A stretch of 64,000 nt of DNA. Source: Maniola hyperantus (lineage: Eukaryota > Arthropoda > Insecta > Lepidoptera > Nymphalidae). Below, piece after piece: positions 21,431-33,166 of the stretch (positions are counted from its first letter, which is position 1; each line of letters opens with the position of its first letter). Position numbers and translations under genes: made by a program. The notes under the pieces are model-generated. The model was given only the letters and a program-made list of their open reading frames with translations. It made no database searches and was not told the DNA's origin. Location: positions 5,545,439-5,609,438 of the forward strand of contig NC_048561.1 of the NCBI RefSeq assembly GCF_902806685.2, written 5' to 3'.

Positions 21431-22608
21431 GGAGGCGTTCGAAATTCCGAAACTCTTTATTGAAAAAATCATACAATGCAAATTTGTGTGGTGGGGGTAA
21501 ATATGGCTCCCAGTCTAATCTTAACAATTGAAGCGGTAACTTACAGCTATGGGAGAGTAAGTGTTACACAGTTTTGGTAGTATTTTAATAAAAATGCTTA
21601 TGTTAATTATGAAAGGAGATGGCGATGCCTCTATACATTTTTAAAAAGGGGGTGGCTGTTTGGCCAATGAGTAAGTATATAAAATTAGTCTTAAAATGAA
21701 AGTATTTACATTATTTCTTATGTCCTATCTAGCATCTTACAAGTAGGTATGTACAATAAGTTCTATTTAGTATCTAAGCATGCATCTAATAAGTAAGTAT
21801 CGAAAACGAGTGTTCATACAGGTTTTTTCTCTTATCTTTGATTCGATATATAATTTAAATAGATTTCTACTATGGTAACAAAATAATATTACATTACACA
21901 GCATAGTCTGGGAAGAGGTCCCGCAAAGTAGATTTTAAACATTGTAGGTACATAAAAAAATGGCAAAAAAATGACCACCGCGAGCGTAGGTCTCGCAATA
22001 GTAGCGATTGTATCGAGCTATTAGCTTTTAATCTCGTAAATGTAAAAAATAGATAAAAGTTGCCCGGCGTGAGCGCTAGTCTGGCAAAAGTAATGTTCCT
22101 AGCGAGCTGTTTCGATGTCTCGAGCCAATGGCTGTTGCAATCTTCAACATGTACAGTAAGCAGTAGTTTAGTGAGTCACATGAGGACTCACACTGGCGAA
22201 AAGCCTTTTGTGTGTGAGTTGTGCAATTATAAATTTACAGTAAATAGTCATTTAGTGAGGCACATGAGGACTCACACTGGCGAAAAGCCTTTTGTGTGTA
22301 AGTTGTGCAAATATAAATGTTCACAAAATGGTCATTTAGTGAGGCACATGAGGACTCACACTGGCTAAGTACTAAGACTTTTGCTAGTAAGTAAAGTTCA
22401 CTCCGAGCTTCCTGTACTTGAAGCGATGCTGCGCCGTAAGTTAGTGTAAACAAACAAAAGTCGCATATGAGTCGTACCGTGTCGCGACGGTACGACGTCG
22501 CCGCCAAACCGGTCCTACGCCGCCATTTTGTGTATACTAGTTTCACTTAACGAAATGGCGGCAGCGGTGCAACGCCGTCCGGTAGGCTCATAATAATAAT
22601 AATAATAA

Positions 22609-22805
22609 TCTAAATATGTAAAAGGTGACTGACTGATCTATCTTAAACTACTGGATGGATCGAGCTGAAATTTGGCATGCAGATAGCTATTATGACGTAG
22701 GCATCCGCTAAGAAAGGATTTTTGAAAATTCAACCCCTAAGGGGATGGAATAGGGGTTTGAAATTTGTGTAGTTCACGCGGACAAAGTCGCGAGCATAAG
22801 CTAGT
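22609..22805 (+). repeat. Helitron-like repeat after copy A
   Basis: Begins 'ctaaatatgtaaaaggtgac', ends 'gcgagcataagctagt'. Orthologous copies follow B (29877-30077), C (43746-43945) and D (62083-62242, with its middle deleted), so the insertion predates the duplications. Confidence 0.6.
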
Positions 22806-23459
22806 CTAATAATCTAAAAATGTAATAAACAAGATGGTATTAGCAATAAGCAATCGAAATAAAATGTTAATACAATTTATGAAATGAATTTTATAATTCA
22901 TTTTAAAATTTTCTTTTTGTTATATTTATTGCATGGCAGCTCATGAGTCTAAACAAAAAGGCGGCTAGTGTTTTAGCGGGTATAGAAATACAAAATTTAA
23001 AGGATTTTATTGTACTTATTTATCTATTAAGATTTTTGAGAAAAATTTTTGGTAGTTTATTACCCTAGGATCAAATTAAAGAACTTTTTCGAAAAAGGGT
23101 AAAATGCCCTGTTTGTGTACACTCCGTGCGGCTCCGGCTTCATGGACAGGAAGCTACAGTGCCACAAGGCTAACTTGGCGCGTGGCGAAAATCGGAACTA
23201 ACGTTGCCGTTAAGTGTCCCCTTTGTTTTTGTTTGAATATTCTAAGCCTTTGTTCTCCAACAGCGCCCCCCTGTCTATGTTATTGAAGTGCCAAGAGAGC
23301 CTTGTCGCACTGTAAAGTTGCAACGGAGTGAATAGTCGCCGGTTGATGAGCACAAAGCAAATAGAATGCTAAATACCTGTGCAGGTATACCACACTTACT
23401 GGTGACAACTTCAGAGCGAACTAGAAGTTTGGCGCCACCTGTGCTGATGTACAGACAAC

Positions 23460-23960
23460 GGGGCCGATTCTCTTGTACACAATCTCTAAACTAAACCAAA
23501 TTAACAGGTCTAAATCTATTACTATCCCTTTCATAATGTTGCTTGCGGAAAAGGATAGTACTAGATTTAGACCAGTAGGTCGATTACGTAAAACCTGCAT
23601 CAATCATTATTACAATTTCAATTGTTCTGATTGGCTGAATTTGTGCGGTTCTTGATGCGACAATGCATTGTAGCCAATAATGAGCGAGCGCCAACCAATC
23701 TGAAGTGATTGCGATCGTGACATTGTAGCTGTCATTCTACCGCAATCGCACAGCTGTTAATTTAGTTTAGAGCTTGTGTACAAGAGAATCAGCCCCAGTG
23801 TGGCTAATTCCGTTGTACCCAATCTCTAAACTAAACTCATATGACATGTCTAAATCTATTGCTATCCCTTTCATAATGTTGCTTGTGGAAAAGGAGAGCA
23901 CTAGATTTAGACCTATTAATTTAGTTTAGTTTAGAGATTGTGTACTAAAGAATCGGCCCC
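23460..23960. repeat. Tandem MITE pair with a nested element, after copy A
   Basis: The first unit (23460-23796) has roughly 35-bp inverted ends starting GGGGCCGATTCTCTTGTACA. The second (23797-23960) has a degraded left end and a good right end. The second lacks about 170 bp present in the first ('cgtaaaacctgcatcaatca' to near 'cgcacagct'), which is therefore an insertion nested in the first. The same pair follows B (30724-31212) and C (44606-45107); D has only the first unit (63343-63679). Confidence 0.7.
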
Positions 23961-24271
23961 AATGTCTGTAAAATAGTAGTTTAGTGAGCCGCCTGAGGAG
24001 TCGCACTGTCAGAAGCAGAGGCGTGTAAGCTGTGAGCAATATAAAATGTAATGCGCTGAAAAATGTTGTTCGCGTTTATCTCGGCTTGGGCGAGTTGTAC
24101 GAAAACGATTTATATGTCAAATTACTGTGAGAGTGATTCTTATGTAAAGATAATGTAAATTCAATTTGTAACATATAAGAAATTAATGTAGTCTTTTAAA
24201 ATTTATATTTTGTATTTAAATTATGTGCCTACCTACAACTGCAGTTTCATTTGAGCAGCTATAGAGTCCTC

Positions 24272-24440
24272 TCATCATAATCATCAACGCATCACTGACT
24301 CACTACTGAGCACGGGTCTCCTATCGGAAAGAGAAGGGTTCGGCAATGAGCCACCAGTGCAGTGTGTGGATTGGCAGACTTGACACACCTTTGAGAACAT
24401 TTTGGAGAAGTCTCAGGCGTGCAGGTTTACTCACGATGTA
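24272..24440 (-). mobile_element. SINE 3' fragment, inverted, after copy A
   Basis: On the minus strand it carries the SINE body seen at 5302-5606 (ttctccaaaatgttctcaa, ggagacccgtgctcagtag), lacking the tRNA-like head. The same fragment sits after B (31523-31691) and C (45418-45587). Confidence 0.65.
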
Positions 24441-25899
24441 CCCTATCGCGATTTTGAAATTATCCAAAGCTAGCGACCCGCCACGGCTTCGCAAGGGTAG
24501 CTAGTCAAAGTATCTACATATTTTCAGTTAGTTAATTTTTGAAGCATTGGCAACTGGTTAGATACCTAGGTATTTATATTTGAGAGGAAAATTTTCACAG
24601 TAACTAATCATACCAGTACGGCAAACTTCCAGAAAACCAGAATCTTTCGATTCATCTCGAAAATAGAAATAATTTTCCTACAACAATATATAAACAGTCG
24701 TCACGGGTAACTATGTCAGCCGACGACTCAATGCAAATTCATTTCAAAAAATATGTGTTGGGTTTGTTTTAATCTTTTACAACAACCACTGATGTTCACA
24801 ACATTTTTGAACAAGCTTGGTGCGTTGGATCCGCACTGCTGCCGCTATGCCTAGGTTTCACACACCTGGCGTGTTTGTCCGCATGCTCGTAGCGGTTTTG
24901 CTGGTGAATTTGTATTTTTGGTACCAAGCATGACTACTTACACTATTAAATGCTTAAAATAAAAAGCTTCACGCTTTGATTTCTAGTTTCTTTTATTATG
25001 CTCGCCCGATTTCATACATTACATACACGTTAAGAAACAAAAGTTATTTTTTACTTTGTGGTTTTGGAAGTCGGTTTTTTGAATTTTTATTTTTGCCCAC
25101 GGACAAAGGATCAAGAATCCTTACTGAGTTTTTGGCATATGTAGGTGTACATCTGTGATATTTTCGTGATTTTCGTAGATAGAGTAATAAAAGTAGGACG
25201 TTTGCTTTTTCATTCACACTAAAAAGAGAGCACAGATAAAGTTACTATTGTGATAAACAGAGACGCAGCTAACCTATTTTTTGTTCCTTATCGTGTAACT
25301 GGTTTTTTTCAGGAATACATACAAGGAATGCAACTGTAGTTGCAAAACAAACTTTGAGAATTCGTAGCGTAATTGTATTTCTCATTAGTTGTTTACTTGT
25401 TTTCACATAAAAAACGTTTAATACAAATATTGTTAATCGGTTAATACAAATATTGACTACTAAACAATGTTTTTGTAACAATAATTGTCGTGTTATTCAT
25501 CGTTACATCGTGCTATCGCTGTCTCATACGCGGTTACACAGTACTTCAATCTACCTTTATTACTCTATCTACGGATATTTTTATACTCTTTGTAGGTCTT
25601 TGTCGTCTTTGTATATCAAGCACCGACCAGAAATAAAAGATATCAAGGAACAAAGTAGTAGTGATTAGTTTAGTGATTTTATTTCTGTTTTATTTTATAC
25701 TTTTTGCACAATATTTTTTCTGATTGATGCTGGTTGATGGGATGCCGGATTAATAATTAAAATATGTTGTGCAATTTGCTACCAGTATTTAGTTGTCGGT
25801 GAATTTAGGGCACGTGTGACCTTGGTGGAAACTGCTGCTGACAGTTAGAGATTTGTAATTTGTCTTAAAACAAAAATACCTACTATAATTTTAGAAAAT

Positions 25900-28800
25900 A
25901 TGCGGTGCTGTGTGCCCTTCTGCAAAACCACTGCGGAGGTCGTCTCCGAATCCGAGGATATTACATTTTACAAGTGAGTGTTTCATTGAAAAGTTTGTTA
26001 ATCTATAACCCATGGCCATGCGTTATCAGCAGGGAGGTCTCTGGCCTGAGCCACCTTATTGCCCTGCCTCCCGCCAACCCAGGCTGATCGGAGTACAGGT
26101 CACAACTGCGCGAGTCTGTATCTAACTCTAGAGCTCCCCTCCAGGCAGAGCTATTTGCCTTTTGTTTAATTATTATGAGTCGCACGTTACGGAAGCTCCG
26201 TGTTAAAGTACAGCGTGTAATTTGCAGGTTCCCCAGAGAAGTGCATCTTCGTGCTGCTTGGCTCAGAGCCCTCGGCAAACAAGACACTCTGCTGCCAGAG
26301 CCTGCTGTGGTCTGCTCGCAGCATTTTGTAAATGATGACATATATGAATCTGAAAGTGGCTCAAGGCTGATTTGTACTGGTGCTGTCCCCTCACCAGTGC
26401 TGGTAACTCCTACTTAACATTGTAGCTTTCATTTTAAACTCTGATGCATACTCTTGTTGGTATTTAATAGCCCCTTTCAAAGGCTAACCTTAGTACATAC
26501 GGTGCACAATTCAAGTTTATTATGAAAGGTGCAAATGATAAGAATAGTTTTTGTTAATAAACTTTTACAAGTATGTGCTTTTGAATCATCAAATACCTCT
26601 ACCACTTACGCTATTATATAAATATTTCTACTCACAACACTTTGCACAGGTCTGCATGATATGCCTGGACACTGGCAGCAAGCTGGTTCTGATGAGTAAA
26701 TACAAGTTGGAAGAAGCATATGAACATTTAATGGGACATCCTGTAAGTTGTCATTCATAAGTCAGTGTGCAGTCTAAGAGCGGAGTCAACTGCTGGAGCA
26801 GTAGACCAGTGCACGGCCGCTCTAACATGGAACTGTATATGAATCAGTTGTGTTTGTTGCAGTTGTGTGGTCAAGGAAAGCTCAAACAAACGCTGTGTGT
26901 GCAATGTGCCCAGAGACTGGTGAACTTTAGCACATTCAGAGACAAGAGCTTGAGAGCGCGCTCCCTGATGATGGAGCTACTTGACAGACATGAAGTGGTG
27001 AGTTATATGTAACAAAATGTAAGGGTGCCACCTGTGTCATTTGAGCGTAGTGTAACACGTTACTCAGTCCGCGTGACATGTTCAGCAGACGCCGTAACGG
27101 ACACGCTCGTTGCGAATGTTACGCTGCGATGACATTTCAGGTCAGTCGCCACCTTTAGGTGCTTCAATTTGCCTAAAGAAATGAACTCGTTTCAGATAAC
27201 AATACGACATGTCAAATTGATAAGCCGCGTAAAATACCAACTACAGTCTGACATGGTCTCGGCGGTGTCGGAGCCCGACTACTGCGATGTGTACATAGCA
27301 CACTCCGACGCGGACGTACGGACAGAACTTGACGACGAGCCAGCCACGGCCGAAACAGAGTTATATCCTTCCAGTCACGTAGTTTGCAAGTCGGAGTCGT
27401 CGGGAGACTGCGATCAAGCTTTGGGTAAGACAACTAACTTTACACGCGTGTTAGCTCCTATGTTGGGACAGATATCTTAGTTTCGTGCACTCCAAAAGAT
27501 AAACTTAACATTTATGGGACCTGTCTGTCTGTGGCAGATGTTTGGTATTCTATCAACACATGTAAAACAGCACTGTGACTGACTGACTGACAATGCACTG
27601 CCTGAACCGGTGGACCTGGAGATTAGTTTGGAGGACATCCTCAGGTATCTTAGGTGTGTACTAAGAAAGGATTTTGATTCATTTCATCAGGATCTTCATC
27701 CATCCATGCTTCCATACTATAATGTACATATAACGATGACGATTCAAAAATTCTTGTAAAAGTTTAATTAAATAAAAATGTTTTATTTAATTTTTTTTTA
27801 AATTGCGAAATAATATTATAAATGCGAATGTGTGTCTGTCTGCTAGCTTTTCATGGACCATGTCAAACCGATTTAGATAAATTTGGTACAGAGATAGCTT
27901 GCATCCCGGGGAAGAACATAGGTTACTTTTTATCTTGGAAAATCGAAAAGTTATATCGAAACTTAAATCCACACAGACGAAGTTGTGAGCATCATCTAGT
28001 ACATCTAGTCATAAATGCAAGGCCTTATGTTTTAGTCCAAAATAATCCGTAATTTCGACAAAATATTTCCTAACTAGATGATGCCTGTGCCATCGTGATA
28101 AATCCCGCGGGACCTCTGAAGTTTGCAGGATAAACAGTAGCCAATGTCCGTCTCCGGGATGCAAAGTATCTAGCCAATGGGCCATAAAACCTAAACAAAA
28201 ACAAACAGACATACAGACACACTTTCGCATTAGTATTATTAGTATAGAAGTATAGGTTAAGTATGTGCTGTTGTTTTGTTTCAGTCGCTCCTTCGGTACT
28301 TGCAACCAATCACGGAAACGAAGAGCATCCAACTGACACAGACGATGAGTTGGATATATTGTCTTTCGAAAATAATACAAACATTTTTGAATATTCAAGG
28401 AAATCCCAGGACTCCGTACTAAAGCCGAAGGAATTGTTGGCAAAAACAAGTGATAATATCAATTTGCGAACAACGAGGCAAAATGATGTTTGTAAAAACA
28501 AACCCAATTCCCAGGATATACTCCGTACACAGCTGTTAGGAAACTATACTGACCAGATACAGTATATCTGTGACGTTTGCCAAAAGATATTTCAACGGAA
28601 AAGTTCCTTAGTTACCCACATTAGGGCGCACACTTCCGCAAACACTTTCTCATGTAAGTTAAGAGAGCGCAAAGTCACTCAAAATAGTACGTCATGGAGC
28701 CCCAGAAGGACTCACACTGGCGATAAGCCTTTTGTGTGTAAGTTGTGCAATTATAAATGTACAGTAAACAGTAGTTTAGTGAAGCACATGAGGACTCACA

Positions 28801-29648
28801 CTGGCGAAAAGCCTTATGTGTGTAAGTTGTGCAATTATAAATGTACAGTAAACAGTAGTTTAGTGAAGCACATGAGGCTTCACACTGGCGAAAAGCCTTT
28901 TGTGTGTAAGTTGTGCAATTATAAATGTACAGAAAACAGTCGTTTAGTGAGCCACATGAGGACTCACACTGGCGAAAAGCCTTTTGTGTGTAAGTTGTGC
29001 AATTATAAATGTACAGAAAACAGTCGTTTAGTGAGCCACATGAGGACTCACACTGGCGAAAAGCCTTTTGTGTGTAAGTTGTGCAATTATAAATGTACAG
29101 TAAACAGTAGTTTAGTGACGCACATGAGGCTTCACACTGGCGAAAAGCCTTTTGTGTGTAAGTTGTGCAAATATAAATGTTCACAAAATGGTCATTTAGT
29201 GAGTCACATGAGGACTCACACTGGCGAAATGCCTTTTGTGTGTAAGTTGTGCAATTATAAATGTACAGTAAACAGTAGTTTAGTGAGGCATATGAGGACT
29301 CACACTGGCGAAAAGCCTTTTGTGTGTAAGTTGTGCAATTATAAATGTACAGTAAACAGTAGTTTAGTGAGTCACATGAGGACTCACACTGGCGAAATGC
29401 CTTTTGTGTGTAAGTTGTGCAATTATAAATGTACAGTAAGCAGTAGTTTAGTGAGTCACATGAGGACTCACACTGGCGAAATGCCTTTTGTGTGTAAGTT
29501 GTGCAATTATAAATGTACAGTAAGCAGTAGTTTAGTGAGGCACATGAGGACTCACACTGGCGAAAAGCCTTTTGTGTGTAAGTTGTGCAGTTATAAATTT
29601 TCACGAAATGATCATTTAGTGAGTCACATGAGGACTCACACTGGCTAA
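25900..29648 (+). CDS. THAP-ZAD-C2H2 zinc-finger protein, copy B
   Basis: Six exons: 25900-25973, 26228-26402, 26650-26742, 26863-26997, 27196-27424, 28285-29648. All introns are GT/AG and the phases join to 690 codons including the stop (689 residues). Residues 1-83 form a THAP domain: CCVPFC, FPRE, the WLRALG helix, VCSQHF (the C-x2-H pair) and GAVPSP near the end. Residues 84 to about 178 form a ZAD with C85/C88 and C126/C129. An acidic linker follows, then from about 329 one canonical finger (YICDVC), one dead finger (CKLR, zinc ligands lost) and 11 tandem 28-residue fingers. In these families THAP and C2H2 bind DNA and ZAD dimerises, so a nuclear dimeric DNA-binding protein is expected. 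Target and role are unknown. Whether this three-domain joining has been described I cannot tell. Confidence 0.87.
27812..28246. repeat. Inverted pair of Helitron-like repeats, intron 5 of B
   Basis: Orthologous to 9571-10006. Several single-base states differ from those in A and C, which agree with each other (for example gcctgtgcc here, gcctgcgcc in A and C). This helps to show the mosaic history of the copies. Confidence 0.6.
28731..29645 (+). repeat. 84-bp finger repeat array of copy B (11 units)
   Basis: Eleven units of 84 bp, each coding FVCKLCxYKCxxxxxLVxHMR and an HTGEKP or HTGEMP linker. Differences cluster in the helix (VNSS, ENSR, QNGH, VSSS, RNDH types). The corresponding arrays are 10487-11358 plus 22155-22365 (A, 13 units), 42347-43513 (C, 14) and 60510-61844 (D, 16). 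Confidence 0.9.
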
Positions 29649-32600
29649 GTGCTAAGACTTTTGCTAGTAAGTAAAGTTCACTTCGAGCTTCCTGTACTTG
29701 AAGCGATGCTGCGCCGTAAGTTAGTGTAAACAAACAAAAGTCGCATATGAGTCGTACCGTGTCGCGACGGTACGACGTCGCCGCCAAACCGGTCCTACGC
29801 CGCCATTTTGTGTATACTAGTTTCACTTAACGAAATGGCGGCAGCGGTGCAACGCCGTCCGGTAGGCTCATAATAATCTAAATATGTAAAAGGTGACTGA
29901 CTGACGGATCTATCTTAAACTACTGGACGGATCGAGCTGAAATTTGGCATGCAGATAGCTATTATGACGTAGGCATCCGCTAAGAAAGGATTTTTGAAAA
30001 TTCAACCCCTAAGGGGATGGAATAGCGGTTTGAAATTTGTGTAGTCCACGCGGACAAGGTCGCGAGCATAAGCTAGTCTAATAATCTAAAAATGTAATAA
30101 ACAAGATGGTATTAGCAATAAGCAATCGAAATAAAATGTTAATTTATTTTATTAAACTTTTCTTTTTGTTATATATATTGCATGGCAGCTCATGAGTCTA
30201 AACAAAAAGGCGGCTAGTGTTTTAGCGGGTAAAGAAATACAAAATTTAAAGCATTTTTATTGTACTTATCGATCTATTAAGATTTTTGAGAATTTTTTGG
30301 TAGTTTATTACCCTAAGATCAAATTAAGACACTTTTTCAAAAAAAGGGTAAAATTCCCTATTTGTGTACACTAAGTGACGGTCGCGCGCCGTGCGGCTCC
30401 GGCTTCATGGACAGGAAGCTACAGTGCCACAAGGCTAACTTGGCGCGTGGCGAAAATCGGAACTAACGTTGCCGTCAAGTGTCCCCTTTGTTTTTGTTTA
30501 ATATTCTAAGCCTTTGTTCTCCAACAGCGCCCCCCTGTCAATGTTATTGAAATGCCAAGAGAGCCTTGTCGCACTGTAAAGTTGCAACGGAGTGAATAGT
30601 CGCCGGTTGTTGAGCACAAAGCAAATAGAATGCTAAATACCTGTGCAGGTATACCACACTTACTGGTGACAACTTCAGAGCGAACTAGAAGTTTGGCGCC
30701 ACCTGTGCTGATGTACAGACAACGGGGCCGATTCTCTAGTACCAACCAAATTAACAGGTCTAAATCTATTACTATCCCTTTCATAATGTTGCTTGCGGAA
30801 AAGGATAGTACTAGATTTAGACCAGTAGGTCGATTACGTAAAACCTGCATCAATCATTATTACAATTTCAATTGTTCTGATTGGCTGAATTTGTGCGGTT
30901 CTTGATGCGACAATGCATTCCGTAGCCAATAATGAGCGAGCGCCAACCAATCTGAAGAGATTGCGATCGTGACATTGTAGCTGTCATTCTACCGCAATCG
31001 CACAGCTGTTAATTTAGTTTAGAGCTTGTGTACAAGAGAATCAGCCCCAGTGTGGCTAATTCCGTTGTACCCAATCTCTAAACTAAACTCAAATGACATG
31101 TCTAAATCTATTGCTATCCCTTTCATAATGTTGCTTGTGGAAAAGGAGAGCACTAGATTTAGACCTATTAATTTAGTTTAGTTTAGAGATTGTGTACTAA
31201 AGAATCGGCCCCAATGTCTGTAAAATAGTAGTTTAGTGAGCCGCCTGAGGAGTCGCACTGTCAGAAGCAGAGGCGTGTAAGCTGTGAGCAATATAAAATG
31301 TAATGCGCTGAAAAATGTTGTTCGCGTTTATCTCGGCTTGGGCGAGTTGTACGAAAACGATTTATATGTCAAATTACTGTGAGAGTGATTCTTATGTAAA
31401 GATAATGTAAATTCAATTTGTAACATATAAGAAATTAATGTAGTCTTTTAAAATTTATATTTTGTATTTAAATTATGTGCCTACCTACAACTGCAGTTTC
31501 ATTTGAGCAGCTATAGAGTCCTCTCATCATAATCATCAACGCATCACTGACTCACTACTGAGCACGGGTCTCCTATCGGAAAGAGAAGGGTTCGGCAATG
31601 AGCCACCAGTGCAGTGTGTGGATTGGCAGACTTGACACACCTTTGAGAACATTTTGGAGAAGTCTCAGGCGTGCAGGTTTACTCACGATGTACCCTATCG
31701 CGATTTTGAAATTATCCAAAGCTAGCGACCCACCACGGCTTCGCAAAGGGTAGCTAGTCAAAGTATCTACATATTTTCAGTTAGTTAATTTTTGAAGCAT
31801 TGGCAACTGGTTAGATACCTAGGTATTTATATTTGAGAGGAAAATTTTCACAGTAACTAATCATACCAGTACGGCAAACTTCCAGAAAACCAGAATCTTT
31901 CATTTTGCATCTCGAAAAATGAAAGATTCTGGTGGATGAAAGATTCATCTCGAAAATAGAAATAATTTTCCTACAACAATATATAAACATTCGTCACGGG
32001 TAACTATGTCAGCCGACGACTCAATGCAAATTCATTTCAAAAAATATGTGTTGGGTTTGTTTTAATCTTTTACAACAACCACTGATGTTCACAACATTTT
32101 TGAACAAGCTTGGTGCGTTGGATCCGCACTGCTGCCGCTATGCCTAGGTTTCACACACCTGGCGTGTTTGTCCGCATGCTCGTAGCGGTTTTGCTGGTGA
32201 ATTTGTATTTTTGGTACCAAGCATGACTACTTACACTATTAAATGCTTAAAATAAAAAGCTTCACGCTTTGATTTCTAGTTTCTTTTATTATGCTCGCCC
32301 GATTTCATACATTACATACACGTTAAGAAACAAAAGTTATTTTTTACTTTGTGGTTTTGGAAGTCGGTTTTTTGAATTTTTATTTTTGCCCACGGACAAA
32401 GGATCAAGAATCCTTACTGAGTTTTTGGCATATGTAGGTGTACATCTGTGATATTTTCGTAGATAGAGTAATAAAAGTAGAACGTTTGCTTTTTCATTCA
32501 CACTAAAAAGAGAGCACAGATAAAGTTACTATTGTGATAAACAGAGACGCAGCTAACCTATTTTTTGTTCCTTATCGTGTAACTGGTTTTTTTCAGGAAT

Positions 32601-32970
32601 ACATACAAGGAATGCAACTTTAGTTGCAAAACAAACTTTGAGAATTCGTAGCGTAATAATTGTATTTCTCATTAGTTGTTTACTTGTTTTCACATAAAAA
32701 ACGTTTAATACAAATATTGTTGATCGGTTAATACAAATATTGACTACTAAACAATGTTTTTGTAACAATAATTGTCGTGTTATTCATCGTTACGTCGTGC
32801 TATCGCTGTCTCATACGCGGTTACACAGTACTTCAATCTACCTTTATTACTCTATCTACGGATATTTTTATACTCTTTGTAGGTCTTTGTCGTCTTTGTA
32901 TATCAAGCACCGACCAGAAATCACAGAGTACTCCAGAAATAAAAGATATCAAGGAACAAAGGTGGAACAA
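29649..32970. other. Spacer after copy B, up to the I-type LINE
   Basis: Same order as the spacer after A: hairpin (29751-29776), Helitron-like repeat (29877-30077), 'atggcagctcatgag' stretch, MITE pair (30724-31212, left end partly deleted), SINE fragment (31523-31691), unit-specific A/T-rich sequence. Near 31905-31945 there is a small inverted repeat around 'gaatctttcattttgcatct' that is absent from A. No gene is supported. Confidence 0.6.
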
Positions 32971-33166
32971 GAAAAAGGGCGGGAAACTTCGTACTTGGCG
33001 GACGTGAAATTTTCGTGCTTTGTTTTTATTAATTTGTAAATTCAATTTGGAAAAGGATTGGTGTTGTTTTATAGTGTTAATATTGTAGTTTTAGTGACAT
33101 TTTCATAGTAGTTAGCTGTATATATAGGTAAGTTTTTAAATTTAGTATAGTTTACATTTCAAACTT

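Larger units (their letters stand above)
11359..22149 (-). mobile_element. BEL/Pao LTR retrotransposon, full length
   Basis: The element starts TG, ends CA and is flanked by the 5-bp duplication TGTAC (11354-11358 and 22150-22154) inside finger 11 of copy A. It reads on the minus strand: 5' LTR 19226-22149, leader with repeats, a single gag-pol ORF 12959-18388, polypurine tract 12965-12975, 3' LTR 11359-12964. Each LTR carries a later LINE insertion. Without them both LTRs come to exactly 865 bp and look identical by eye, so the insertion is young. A possible primer-binding site TGGTCCATCGAGCGCC lies at about 19220 downward; the tRNA is not identified. Confidence 0.93.
19226..22149 (-). repeat. 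5' LTR of the BEL/Pao element, interrupted
   Basis: 2924 bp as it stands; minus the LINE (2048 bp) and an 11-bp duplication this is 865 bp, the same as the other LTR. By eye no mismatch was noticed between the two LTRs over their shared parts. Confidence 0.9.
7582..22368 (+). pseudogene. THAP-ZAD-C2H2 gene copy A, disrupted
   Basis: Exons 7582-7655, 7921-8095, 8346-8438, 8559-8693, 8892-9183 and 10044-11358 continuing at 22155-22368. Exons 1-2 encode a THAP domain (CCVPFC, FPRE, AAWLRALG, VCSQHF, GAVPSP), exons 3-5 a ZAD (CMIC … CVQC), exon 6 one diverged finger, one dead finger and 13 tandem fingers. Two lesions break it. A 63-bp insertion in exon 5 is a multiple of three but puts TGA in frame at 8988-8990. 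A BEL/Pao element then splits finger 11, and read-through gives a 13-residue nonsense tail ending at 11401. Removing the element and one 5-bp duplication rejoins the frame exactly, so exon 6 was open when the element landed. It is the leftmost copy and the most divergent in exons 1-2. Confidence 0.88.
22369..25899. other. Spacer between copies A and B
   Basis: No gene is supported. From left to right: a 10-bp-stem hairpin GTCGTACCGT/ACGGTACGAC (22471-22496), a Helitron-like repeat (22609-22805), a stretch starting near 'atggcagctcatgagtc' that is conserved after all four genes, a MITE pair (23460-23960), an inverted SINE fragment (24272-24440), and about 1.4 kb of unit-specific A/T-rich sequence. 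An E-box CACGTG lies at 25811-25816, 84 bp before the ATG of B; it is also 84-89 bp before the ATGs of C (38718) and D (52227) but absent before A. AATAAA-type signals occur in the first 500 bp after each stop; the true poly(A) site is not resolved. Confidence 0.6.

Noticed and set aside
7582..22368. Copy A as a functional gene spliced around the BEL element
   Set aside because: No splice signals at the element borders were seen, and an in-frame stop in exon 5 would remain.
24976..25668. 60-71-codon ORFs in the spacers (also 32269-33039, 51818-52153)
   Set aside because: Short, lysine- and phenylalanine-rich in A/T-rich sequence, no domains, and the frames are broken by small indels among the copies.
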